DNA of 6,158 nt. Source: Atribacterota bacterium (GTDB lineage Bacteria; Atribacterota; Phoenicimicrobiia; Phoenicimicrobiales; Phoenicimicrobiaceae). This document shows positions 1-4,628 of this stretch, in pieces. The translations under genes were made by a program, and so were the position numbers. Location of the stretch: contig DAOUWX010000112.1 of assembly GCA_030666935.1 (NCBI GenBank), positions 1 through 6,158 on the forward strand, read 5' to 3'. Positions within the stretch are counted from its first letter, which is position 1, and every line of letters starts with the position of its first letter. The notes under the pieces are model-generated. The model worked only from the letters and a program-made list of their open reading frames with translations. It ran no database searches and was not told the DNA's origin.

Positions 1-194
1 ATTGTGATATTTTAACTATAGGTCAGTATTTAAAGCCATCTCCTCACCATTTAAAAGTTAGCGAGTATATTCATCCCGATAAATTTGAAGAATATCAAAA
101 TATAGGAATGTCTTTGGGCTTTAAATATGTAGCGTCAGCCCCTTTAGTGCGCAGTTCCTACCATGCCGGTGAAATATTAAAAACTATAACTTAA
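1..194 (+). CDS. lipA: Lipoyl synthase, C-terminal 63 codons (5' truncated by window)
   Basis: The reading frame enters from the left edge (first complete codon at 3) and stops at TAA 192-194. The visible residues include GQYLKPSPHHLKV and, near the end, PLVRSSYHAGE. These match the C-terminal signature of lipoyl synthase, the radical-SAM enzyme that inserts two sulfur atoms into protein-bound octanoyl groups to make lipoyl cofactors for 2-oxoacid dehydrogenases and the glycine cleavage system. In the family, the first serine of the RSSY motif ligates the auxiliary [4Fe-4S] cluster that is sacrificed as sulfur donor, and it is present here. The radical-SAM CxxxCxxC motif lies outside the window and cannot be checked. 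No convincing terminator follows the stop codon; the AT-only hairpin at 228-242 is too weak. Confidence 0.93.
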   Translation, partial: CDILTIGQYLKPSPHHLKVSEYIHPDKFEEYQNIGMSLGFKYVASAPLVRSSYHAGEILKTIT

Positions 195-265
195 TTGTAT
201 AAAAATTTCCTTTTTCTGTAAGCCCTTATTATAGTGTATAATTATAAAACGAAAAATTAACAACA

Positions 266-298
266 CAAAACGTAAAACCATAGTTTAAAATTAAAAAT
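266..298 (+). repeat. Dispersed ~33-bp AT-rich repeat, copy 1
   Basis: By hand alignment this copy matches the reverse complement of 414-446 at about 25 of 33 positions and shares the AAAACG...CATA.TT.AAAA framework. A partial copy (AAAACGAAAAAT) starts near 247. The sequence is low-complexity, so the identity must be judged with that bias in mind. Confidence 0.45.
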
Positions 299-319
299 TT
301 AAATACATTGTTTTATTTA

Positions 320-349
320 TTGATTTTTATCTTTCTTATTTTGTATACT
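320..349 (+). promoter_or_regulatory. Weak distal promoter candidate upstream of EF-G2
   Basis: TTGATT at 320-325 and TATACT at 344-349 are 18 bases apart. In such AT-rich DNA, matches of this quality arise by chance. The site would give a leader of more than 270 bases, so it is less likely than the promoter at 546-574. Confidence 0.25.
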
Positions 350-469
350 ATATAGCAAAATGAAAAAATGAAGAAGCAAAAACAGAACTTAAAATTTAGT
401 ATTGAGGGAAAAAGTTTTAAGTTTTGAATTATGATTTTTCGTTTTTAGTTTTAAATTTTTAGCTATATA
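349..469. repeat. 121-bp imperfect inverted-repeat segment (MITE-like)
   Basis: The ends are an 8-bp inverted repeat: TATATAGC at 349-356 and GCTATATA at 462-469. Each is followed inwards by an A-run or T-run offset by one base. Near the centre a second pair, AACTTAAAA (386-394) and TTTTAAGTT (415-423), is perfectly complementary over 9 bp, so the whole segment could fold as one interrupted hairpin. The right arm contains the 414-446 repeat copy. I see no target-site duplication, so calling it a mobile element is only a suggestion. Confidence 0.35.
414..446 (-). repeat. Dispersed ~33-bp AT-rich repeat, copy 2 (inverted)
   Basis: The reverse complement of this stretch aligns without gaps to 4028-4060 at 27 of 33 positions. 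All six differences are transitions, which looks more like divergence from a common copy than chance similarity between AT-rich sequences. Confidence 0.5.
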
Positions 470-472
470 CTG

Positions 473-500
473 AAAACTAAAAATTGTATTTAAAACTAAC
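473..500 (+). repeat. Degenerate partial copy of the ~33-bp repeat
   Basis: The framework AAAAC.AAAAAT...TATTT.AAAAC is retained relative to the reverse complement of 414-446, with one base missing in the middle. It is directly followed by ACTAACGACTA (496-506), which recurs in the reverse complement of the hairpin after the toast-rack gene (3937-3947) as ACTAACGACTAA. Confidence 0.35.
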
Positions 501-545
501 GACTATTCACACTTTACTAAGGACTAATTTAATAAGATATTTTTT

Positions 546-574
546 TTGATATATTCAAATATATCTGATAGAAT
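546..574 (+). promoter_or_regulatory. Promoter of the EF-G2 gene, with a palindrome in the spacer
   Basis: The -35 is TTGATA (546-551), the spacer is exactly 17 bases, and the -10 is TAGAAT (569-574), preceded by TGA (566-568), an extended -10. Transcription would start near 581, giving a leader of about 50 bases. The perfect inverted repeat GATATAT-tcaa-ATATATC (548-565) fills nearly the whole spacer, where a bound repressor would block polymerase, so this may also be an operator. Confidence 0.6.
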
Positions 575-631
575 TAAAATCAATAAATTAAATATAAGAA
601 AATTGACCAAGGATAAGGAGGATGAGTTTGT

Positions 632-2731
632 ATGACCAAATATGATATTAGTAAAGTAAAAAACATTGCCTTGGTAGGCCATGGTGATTCTGGGAAAACC
701 TCGCTTACCGAGGCTTTGCTTTATGATTCAGAAATGATTACTAGATTGGGAGATATTAAACAAGGGAATACCACTACTGATTATGACCCGAGAGAAATAA
801 AGAAAGGAATAACTATCAATTCGTCTTTAGCTTATTTAGATTGGAAGGGTTTAATGATAAATATTCTCGATACCCCGGGCTACCTCGATTTTATTACTGA
901 CACCAAATTAAGCCTTAGAGTTGTAGATAGTGCCATAATAGTTGTATGCGGAGTGTCGGGAGTAGAAGTACAGACTGAAAAAGTTTGGGATTTTGCCGAT
1001 GAATACAAGTTGCCCCGAGTTATTTTTATAAATAAAATGGATCGGGAAAGGGCTAATTTTTACCGAGCAAAAGATACGATTAATAAAATTTTTGGGTTAA
1101 CCGTAATTTCAGTTCAGTTACCCATTGGCAAAGAAGAAGATTTCCAGGGTATAGTCGATTTAATAAAAATGAAAGCCATTGTTTATAAAAAATCAGCAGA
1201 GGGTAAGCCGATCTTTGAAGAACAGGAAATTCCCCAGGATATGAAAGAGCAGACAGAATCCTACAGGAAAGAATTGGTAGAAGCAGTAGCTGAATTTGAT
1301 GATGAAATTTTAATGAAATATTTGGACGGGGAAAGTTTAACTGATCAGGAGATTGCTAATTGTTTAAAACAAGGAATAAAGGAAAGCAAAATTGTTCCCA
1401 TTCTTTGCGGTTCTGCGACCATGAATTTAGGTATAGAACTTCTTCTTGATTTTATAGGCGAATACCTTCCTTCTCCATCCGAGATGCCTCCCATTGCAGC
1501 TGAGAATGTAAAAACATCTTCTGAAGAATTAGTAAAAAATTCTATTGATTCTCCTTTTTCTGCTTTTGTTTTTAAAACTGTAGCAGATCCTTACGTGGGA
1601 AATTTAACTTACTTTAGGGTGTATTCAGGGAAATTACCCGAAGATTCAAATGTATATAATTCTTCAAAAGGCGTGGATAATAAAGTAGGAAAAATTTATA
1701 AAATGCAGGGCAAGAATCAACGCTCTATTCCTGAGGTTTGTGCCGGAGATATAGCTGCTGTAGCCAAACTTAAGAATACCATTACCGGTGATACCCTCTG
1801 TGATAAAGATAATCCTGTTTTATTTGAAAAAATAGAATATCCCGAACCGATAATGCTGCTGGCAATCTCTCCCAAGACTAAGGGGGACGAGGATAAATTA
1901 AGTACCGCTCTAAGCAAGATAATTGATGAGGACCCTACAGTTAAAATTTACCGGGATGAGGATACCGGCGAGAGTATATTAGGCGGCATGGGAGAATCCC
2001 ATCTGGAAGTAATAATTGATACTATGGAGAGTAAATTTGGGGTAGAGGTAGAAAAGAGCACTCCTAAAGTAGGGTATAAAGAGACCATTCGAAAAAGTGT
2101 TAAGGTAGAAGGAAAATATAAGAAGCAATCCGGCGGAAGAGGACAGTACGGACATTGCTGGTTAGAGCTTGAACCCAAAAGCAGGGGAGAGGGCTTTGAA
2201 TTTATAGATAAAATAGTTGGAGGAGTAATTCCGCGTCAGTATCGTCCTGCAGTGGAAAAAGGTGTAGTTGGAGCGATGGAAAAAGGAGTATTAGCAGGAT
2301 ATCCTACCGTAGATATGAAGGCTACTGTTTATGATGGTAGTTATCACCCGGTAGATTCTTCAGAAATGGCTTTTAAAGTAGCTGGTTCAATGGCTTTTAA
2401 GAAAGGAGCGGTAGAAGCTAATCCAGCCTTGTTAGAGCCTATTATGGATATAGAAGTAATAGTGCCAAAAGAATATATGGGGGATATAATCGGAGATTTA
2501 AATAGCAAAAGAGGAAAGATAATGGGTATGGAAGAATCTTCAAGTGGGAAACAGTCTATTAAAGCTAAAATACCTCAATCAGAGATTTTCAAATATGCTA
2601 TCGATTTAAGGTCGATTACTCAAGGAAGGGGAACTTTTAATTTGAAATTTTCCCATTATGAAGAAGTACCTGCTAATGTTGTACAGGAAATAATTGCTCA
2701 AGCCAAAAAAGAAGAGGAAGAGAAAAAGTAA
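632..2731 (+). CDS. fusA2: Elongation factor G-like translational GTPase (EF-G2 type)
   Basis: This is a full-length 699-residue protein with all five EF-G domains. Domain I carries the P-loop GHGDSGKT (16-23), switch I with RE..KGITI and Thr61, DTPG (80-83), NKMD (134-137) and GSA (260-262). Domain II starts near 307, III near 405, IV near 476 (GGRGQYGH at 501-508 and tip motif SYHPVDSSE with His572), and V near 601. Canonical EF-G has AHIDAGKT and DTPGHVDF. Here the P-loop is GHGDSGKT and the catalytic-histidine position is Tyr84 (DTPGYLDF), as in the EF-G2/FusA2 subfamily. That makes it a paralogue rather than the housekeeping translocase. Subfamily roles differ between species (translocation, recycling or unclear), so its job here is open. 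The start is fixed by AAGGAGG at 615-621 and an in-frame stop at 623-625. It appears to be a single-gene unit, with no convincing terminator behind it. Confidence 0.93.
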   Translation: MTKYDISKVKNIALVGHGDSGKTSLTEALLYDSEMITRLGDIKQGNTTTDYDPREIKKGITINSSLAYLDWKGLMINILDTPGYLDFITDTKLSLRVVDSAIIVVCGVSGVEVQTEKVWDFADEYKLPRVIFINKMDRERANFYRAKDTINKIFGLTVISVQLPIGKEEDFQGIVDLIKMKAIVYKKSAEGKPIFEEQEIPQDMKEQTESYRKELVEAVAEFDDEILMKYLDGESLTDQEIANCLKQGIKESKIVPILCGSATMNLGIELLLDFIGEYLPSPSEMPPIAAENVKTSSEELVKNSIDSPFSAFVFKTVADPYVGNLTYFRVYSGKLPEDSNVYNSSKGVDNKVGKIYKMQGKNQRSIPEVCAGDIAAVAKLKNTITGDTLCDKDNPVLFEKIEYPEPIMLLAISPKTKGDEDKLSTALSKIIDEDPTVKIYRDEDTGESILGGMGESHLEVIIDTMESKFGVEVEKSTPKVGYKETIRKSVKVEGKYKKQSGGRGQYGHCWLELEPKSRGEGFEFIDKIVGGVIPRQYRPAVEKGVVGAMEKGVLAGYPTVDMKATVYDGSYHPVDSSEMAFKVAGSMAFKKGAVEANPALLEPIMDIEVIVPKEYMGDIIGDLNSKRGKIMGMEESSSGKQSIKAKIPQSEIFKYAIDLRSITQGRGTFNLKFSHYEEVPANVVQEIIAQAKKEEEEKK

Positions 2732-2804
2732 TTCTTAAAAAATATTAAAATATTTTATAAAAAAAGAAGGATTTTTAAATTTAATATAGAATATATTATA
2801 TGAA

Positions 2805-2828
2805 GATAAATTTATTTATCGATCGATA
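2805..2828. promoter_or_regulatory. Overlapping palindromes upstream of the 26-codon gene
   Basis: GATAAAT-TT-ATTTATC (2805-2820) is a perfect 7-bp inverted repeat. It overlaps the perfect 12-bp palindrome TATCGATCGATA (2817-2828). They lie 39-62 bases before the start codon, where a regulator could bind. I could not identify a good -35/-10 pair nearby (TATTAT at 2794-2799 is the best -10-like hexamer), so an operator role is speculative. Confidence 0.25.
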
Positions 2829-2866
2829 CTAAAAAATATTATAAAAAAAGGGAGGTGTAATATAAT

Positions 2867-2947
2867 ATGGCAGATTTAGCTTGGTACTGGTGGGCAGCAA
2901 TCATTGGAGCAATTGCATATTTGATATGGTATTTTGCAGACGTATAG
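2867..2947 (+). CDS. 26-residue hydrophobic membrane peptide
   Basis: ATG 2867 to TAG 2945-2947 encodes 26 residues. The strong ribosome binding site GGGAGGTG (2850-2857) lies nine bases before the ATG, as good as that of any gene in the window. The peptide begins MADLAWYWWAA and continues IIGAIAYLIWYFADV. It has one predicted membrane-spanning stretch (about residues 5-23) rich in Trp and Tyr, with an aspartate near each end and no basic residue. A Rho-independent terminator follows 57 bases after the stop, so this looks like a complete short transcription unit. I do not recognise the family. One-helix peptides of this size often act as small subunits or modulators of membrane complexes, but nothing here says of which one. 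Chance ORFs of this length are common; the ribosome site, composition and terminator are what make it credible. Confidence 0.68.
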   Translation: MADLAWYWWAAIIGAIAYLIWYFADV

Positions 2948-2989
2948 AATAAAACGTAAATTATCATTAAATTACTACTAAAAATTATA

Positions 2990-3001
2990 AGAAACGTTTC
3001 T
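2990..3001. promoter_or_regulatory. Palindrome AGAAACGTTTCT, LacI-family operator-like
   Basis: This is a perfect 12-bp palindrome with the central CG and AAACGTTT core seen in many LacI-family operators (PurR- and sugar-repressor types). It lies between the small membrane gene and the terminator, upstream of the toast-rack gene. TATAAG occurs just before it (2986-2991) and again after it (3001-3006). A palindrome of this length is expected about once by chance in a window this size. Confidence 0.25.
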
Positions 3002-3003
3002 AT

Positions 3004-3040
3004 AAGTGCAGGGCGAAGCAAATTGTCCTGCACTTTATTT
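3004..3040 (+). terminator. Rho-independent terminator after the small membrane gene
   Basis: AAGTGCAGGGC (3004-3014) pairs with GTCCTGCACTT (3025-3035), giving 11 bp with one G-U, and two weaker pairs can extend it towards a 6-base loop. A T-rich tract (TTTATTTAT) follows. It is the strongest stem-loop terminator in the non-T-box part of the window. Confidence 0.85.
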
Positions 3041-3064
3041 ATCTTTATCAAAAGGGTGATTAAT

Positions 3065-3934
3065 TTGAGATTACAAACCAAAAAAAGATATATTTTGTTA
3101 ATTTTGCTTTCCTTTATTTTCCTTATTATCTCTTATGGGTCAATGGCAAATGAAGAAAGTAGAGAAAACAGAAACATTCCTTTAGGGGAAGTAAATTCAT
3201 TAAAAATGACCATAAAATTTGGTGCAGGAAAGCTGGATTTGATTTCCGGACAAGAAGATGTATTTGAAGGTGATTTTCAATACGATAAAAGTATCTTAAA
3301 GCCCAATATCCGATATGAAATATTAGGTGAAACCGGTATCCTAACTCTATCTCAGAGTATTAAAAAAGACCTCAGTTTATCATTCCCATATAAGAATGTA
3401 TGGAATCTGAAATTGCCTTCCGGTGTCCCTTTGCAATTATCTGTTTATACTGCGACTTATAGCGGTGATATTGACCTAACTAATTTACAGATAGAAAATT
3501 TTTATCTCAATTCAGGAGTAAGCCAAACCAATATTGTATTTAATCAACCTAATCTTGTAGAATTAAAAAATATTAATATCAAAACAGGCGCCTCCGCTAT
3601 AAAAATGTTAGGTTTAGCTAATGCAAATTTTAATGAAATGAAATTTACCGGTGGAGCAGGAAGCTACACATTTGATTTTTCAGGAAACCTGATTAAAAAA
3701 TCGAAAGTTAACATTGATGCAGGGGCAGCCAAAATAATTTTAAAGATACCCTCAGCTATTGGAACCAAAATAATTATTAAACGTTTTCCGGCTGTAAAAT
3801 TAGATATTAGAGGATTTATAAAAATAAATGACCAGACTTATATTAGCCCGGAATACGGGAAGAGCGATGCGGAATTGGATATCGAAATCAAGGGAGGTCT
3901 CGTAGATGTTGAGGTGATTTCACTAACTAACTAA
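3065..3934 (+). CDS. Secreted toast-rack / DUF4097-like beta-repeat protein
   Basis: TTG 3065 gives 289 residues and is preceded by AGGGTGA (3053-3059). The longer frame from TTG 3023 would start inside the terminator hairpin and lacks a ribosome site. The N-terminus is a clear signal peptide: basic QTKKR (residues 4-8), a hydrophobic core, and probable cleavage after SMA (Ala28). The mature part begins with LKMTIKFGAGKLDLISG (46-62), then strand-turn-strand repeats with glycine turns such as NSGVSQ, KTGASA, TGGAGS and DAGAAK. This matches my picture of the toast-rack (N-terminal) and DUF4097 superfamilies, whose members are right-handed beta-repeat adhesin-like or envelope-sensing proteins of largely unknown role. 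There is no lipobox, C-terminal membrane segment or sorting signal, so release or surface association is likely. No good promoter of its own is visible, and readthrough of the upstream terminator may supply transcription. Confidence 0.72.
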   Translation: MRLQTKKRYILLILLSFIFLIISYGSMANEESRENRNIPLGEVNSLKMTIKFGAGKLDLISGQEDVFEGDFQYDKSILKPNIRYEILGETGILTLSQSIKKDLSLSFPYKNVWNLKLPSGVPLQLSVYTATYSGDIDLTNLQIENFYLNSGVSQTNIVFNQPNLVELKNINIKTGASAIKMLGLANANFNEMKFTGGAGSYTFDFSGNLIKKSKVNIDAGAAKIILKIPSAIGTKIIIKRFPAVKLDIRGFIKINDQTYISPEYGKSDAELDIEIKGGLVDVEVISLTN

Positions 3935-3950
3935 ATTAGTCGTTAGTGAA
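3919..3950. terminator. Hairpin overlapping the toast-rack stop codon
   Basis: TTCACTAAC (3919-3927) pairs perfectly with GTTAGTGAA (3942-3950), and inside it ACTA (3930-3933) pairs with TAGT (3937-3940). The stop codon TAA (3932-3934) lies near the loop. No T-tract follows, so this is not a standard terminator; it may instead protect the 3' end of the mRNA. Confidence 0.4.
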
Positions 3951-3951
3951 T

Positions 3952-3985
3952 AAACCTAGCGTACAGCGTATAGCGTATAGGTTTT
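3952..3985 (+). terminator. Possible weak terminator built on the heptamer repeat
   Basis: AAACCTA (3952-3958) pairs with TAGGTTT (3978-3984) around a 19-base loop made of CGTATAG-type heptamers, and a single further T follows. The stem is short and the U-tract is only four bases, so termination would be inefficient. With the 3919-3950 hairpin it may mark the 3' end of the toast-rack transcript. Confidence 0.35.
3960..3980 (-). repeat. Heptamer array, three copies of CGTATAG
   Basis: Three consecutive heptamers are present: CGTACAG, CGTATAG and CGTATAG. They are the reverse complement of the CTATACG units at 4243-4275. GCGTATAGCGTATAG (3966-3980) is a perfect 15-bp inverted match to 4257-4271. 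Confidence 0.75.
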
Positions 3986-4027
3986 GATTAATAAAATTTG
4001 TTCTAATTGAATTAAAAAGTTAAAGCG

Positions 4028-4060
4028 AAAAGCGAAAAACCGTAATTCAAAATTCAAAGC
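4028..4060 (+). repeat. Dispersed ~33-bp AT-rich repeat, distant copy
   Basis: This copy lies about 3.6 kb from the others and is inverted relative to 414-446, matching 27 of 33 positions with transition differences only. It is preceded by a short tandem (AAAGCGA repeated, 4022-4035). Confidence 0.5.
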
Positions 4061-4242
4061 CTTTTTCTTTAATTTTAAATTTTAAGTTATGTCTTTATGT
4101 TTAGTGCTATATTGTTAACCACCATAAAACAACATACGATTCACGAGATACGAATTAGCAATACGATATATTGTTAGCTCCCATACTTTTTTCTCTTTCT
4201 TATTTCTTCACCTCAATACTATCTTTAATCTTTCTTTCTTAA

Positions 4243-4275
4243 CTATACGCTAAACGCTATACGCTATACGCTATA
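4243..4275 (+). repeat. Heptamer tandem array, 4.7 copies of CTATACG
   Basis: The units are CTATACG, CTAAACG, CTATACG, CTATACG and the partial CTATA. The array ends 18 bases before the -35 of the leuS promoter. Unit length and lack of unique spacers exclude a CRISPR array. Confidence 0.85.
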
Positions 4276-4292
4276 ATACAACATACGAAATA

Positions 4293-4321
4293 TTGACTTT
4301 TATTTTTTTTTCAATTATACT
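4293..4321 (+). promoter_or_regulatory. Promoter of the T-box / tRNA-Ala / leuS transcript
   Basis: TTGACT (4293-4298), a 17-base T-rich spacer, and TATACT (4316-4321) make a near-consensus housekeeping promoter, the best in the window. The start point would be near 4328, exactly where T-box Stem I begins. I see no comparable promoter between Stem I and the tRNA, so this one probably drives tRNA-Ala as well as leuS. Confidence 0.8.
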
Positions 4322-4327
4322 AAAAAC

Positions 4328-4441
4328 GAACTTAGAAAGAAAAAGACCGAGCGAAGGATTGAAAGGTATATTTGCAAAAAGAGAATCAGTATCTGGTGAA
4401 AGCTGATAAAAAACCTTTAAACTCACCTTCAAGTTTTGTAC
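4328..4441 (+). promoter_or_regulatory. T-box Stem I with Leu specifier CUC
   Basis: GAAGG (4353-4357) pairs with CCTTC (4426-4430), and AAAGG (4362-4366, first A is 4362) pairs with CCTTT (4414-4418). Between them on the 3' side lies AAACTCA, with CTC at 4422-4424 followed by a purine: the usual place and form of a specifier, here for a leucine codon read by anticodon GAG. The distal part has AGAGAA, then ATCAG (4385-4389) paired with CTGAT (4403-4407) around a loop containing TGGTGAAAG, matching the conserved AG bulge and GGUG terminal-loop elements that dock on the tRNA elbow. Lower pairing of ACGAACTT (4326-4333) with AAGTTTTGT (4431-4439) closes the stem, with one bulge. Confidence 0.75.
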
Positions 4442-4449
4442 GCGAAAAA

Positions 4450-4505
4450 TTAAATCAAAAATATTGATTTAAATATAGTTTACAACGTTAACAAGCGTTA
4501 ATTGT
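4450..4505 (+). promoter_or_regulatory. T-box Stem II and following hairpin
   Basis: TTAAATCA (4450-4457) pairs perfectly with TGATTTAA (4465-4472) around a 7-base loop. Then ACAA-cg-TTAAC (4482-4492) pairs with GTTAATTGT (4497-4505), with a 2-base bulge and a 4-base loop. By position these correspond to Stem II and the Stem IIA/B region of T-box leaders; I could not confirm the IIA/B pseudoknot by eye. Confidence 0.5.
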
Positions 4506-4525
4506 TTAATGAGAGTAGATAATGT

Positions 4526-4601
4526 GGGGCTGTAGCGCAGTCGGGAGCGCGCCTCCTTGGCGTGGAGGAGGTCGCGGGTTCGATTCCCGCCAGCTCCACC
4601 A
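4526..4601 (+). tRNA. tRNA-Ala (anticodon GGC), CCA encoded, inside the leuS leader
   Basis: This is a 76-base, fully canonical tRNA. The acceptor GGGGCTG pairs with CAGCTCC and includes G3-U70, the alanine identity pair. The D arm is GCGC with loop AGTCGGGA, the anticodon stem CCTCC/GGAGG with loop TTGGCGT places anticodon GGC at 4559-4561 (reads GCC), the variable loop is AGGTC, and the T arm is GCGGG-TTCGATT-CCCGC. The discriminator A73 and CCA are encoded. U at -1 (4525) can pair with A73. The gene lies between Stem I and the antiterminator of the leuS T-box, flanked by AGTAGAT (4514-4520) and its complement ATCTACT (4618-4624), and has no promoter of its own that I can see. Nothing suggests a pseudogene. 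It should be released by RNase P and 3' processing of the shared transcript. Confidence 0.97.
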
Positions 4602-4628
4602 AATTATAATACATAAAATCTACTGAAC

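Larger units (their letters stand above)
195..631. other. AT-rich gene-free spacer between lipA and the EF-G2 gene
   Basis: I find no credible ORF here on the + strand: the ATGs at 360, 368 and 431 meet stops within a few codons and lack ribosome binding sites. The spacer holds degenerate copies of a ~33-bp repeat (266-298, 414-446 and 473-500), an imperfect inverted-repeat segment (349-469), and promoter-like sequences, of which 546-574 is much the best. Confidence 0.75.
3935..4292. other. Gene-free repeat-rich spacer between the toast-rack gene and leuS promoter
   Basis: I found no supported gene; the ATG at 4089 ends after nine codons and has no ribosome site. The spacer contains two hairpins, heptamer arrays in opposite orientations (3960-3980 and 4243-4275), a copy of the ~33-bp repeat, ATACGA-rich sequence (4134-4167), the exact repeat ACAACATACGA (4129-4139 and 4278-4288), the exact repeat TATATTGTTA (4108-4117 and 4167-4176), and a pyrimidine-rich stretch (about 4186-4240). 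Confidence 0.7.

Noticed and set aside
228..242. Terminator after lipA
   Set aside because: ATTATA-GTG-TATAAT is a 6-bp AT-only stem with a 3-base loop and no T-tract.
1717..2178. Open frames on the minus strand inside the EF-G2 gene
   Set aside because: They lie wholly within a well-supported conserved gene, have no recognisable domain, and are products of its codon pattern.
2739..2756. Terminator after the EF-G2 gene
   Set aside because: The inverted repeat AAAATAT/ATATTTT is AT-only and is followed by an A-run, not a U-tract, so it is too weak to call.
3023..3064. Upstream extension of the toast-rack protein to a TTG at 3023 (or GTG at 3056)
   Set aside because: The 3023 start lies in the terminator hairpin, has no ribosome binding site and would put 14 extra residues before a good signal peptide. 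TTG 3065 has AGGGTGA at the right distance.
2839..3081. 80-codon minus-strand open frame over the small membrane gene and terminator
   Set aside because: It covers the terminator and the start of the toast-rack gene, has no ribosome site and no recognisable domain. The + strand signals explain the region better.
4243..4275. CRISPR array
   Set aside because: The units are seven bases long and contiguous, with no unique spacers.
4465..4523. Separate promoter for the tRNA between Stem I and the tRNA
   Set aside because: TTGATT (4465), TTTACA (4479) and TTGTTT (4502) have no -10-like hexamer at 16-18 bases, whereas the promoter at 4293-4321 is near consensus.
4526..4601. tRNA-Leu or a tRNA-like decoy matching the T-box specifier
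   Set aside because: The anticodon is GGC, the variable loop is short (class I), and G3-U70 is present, so it is an ordinary tRNA-Ala.
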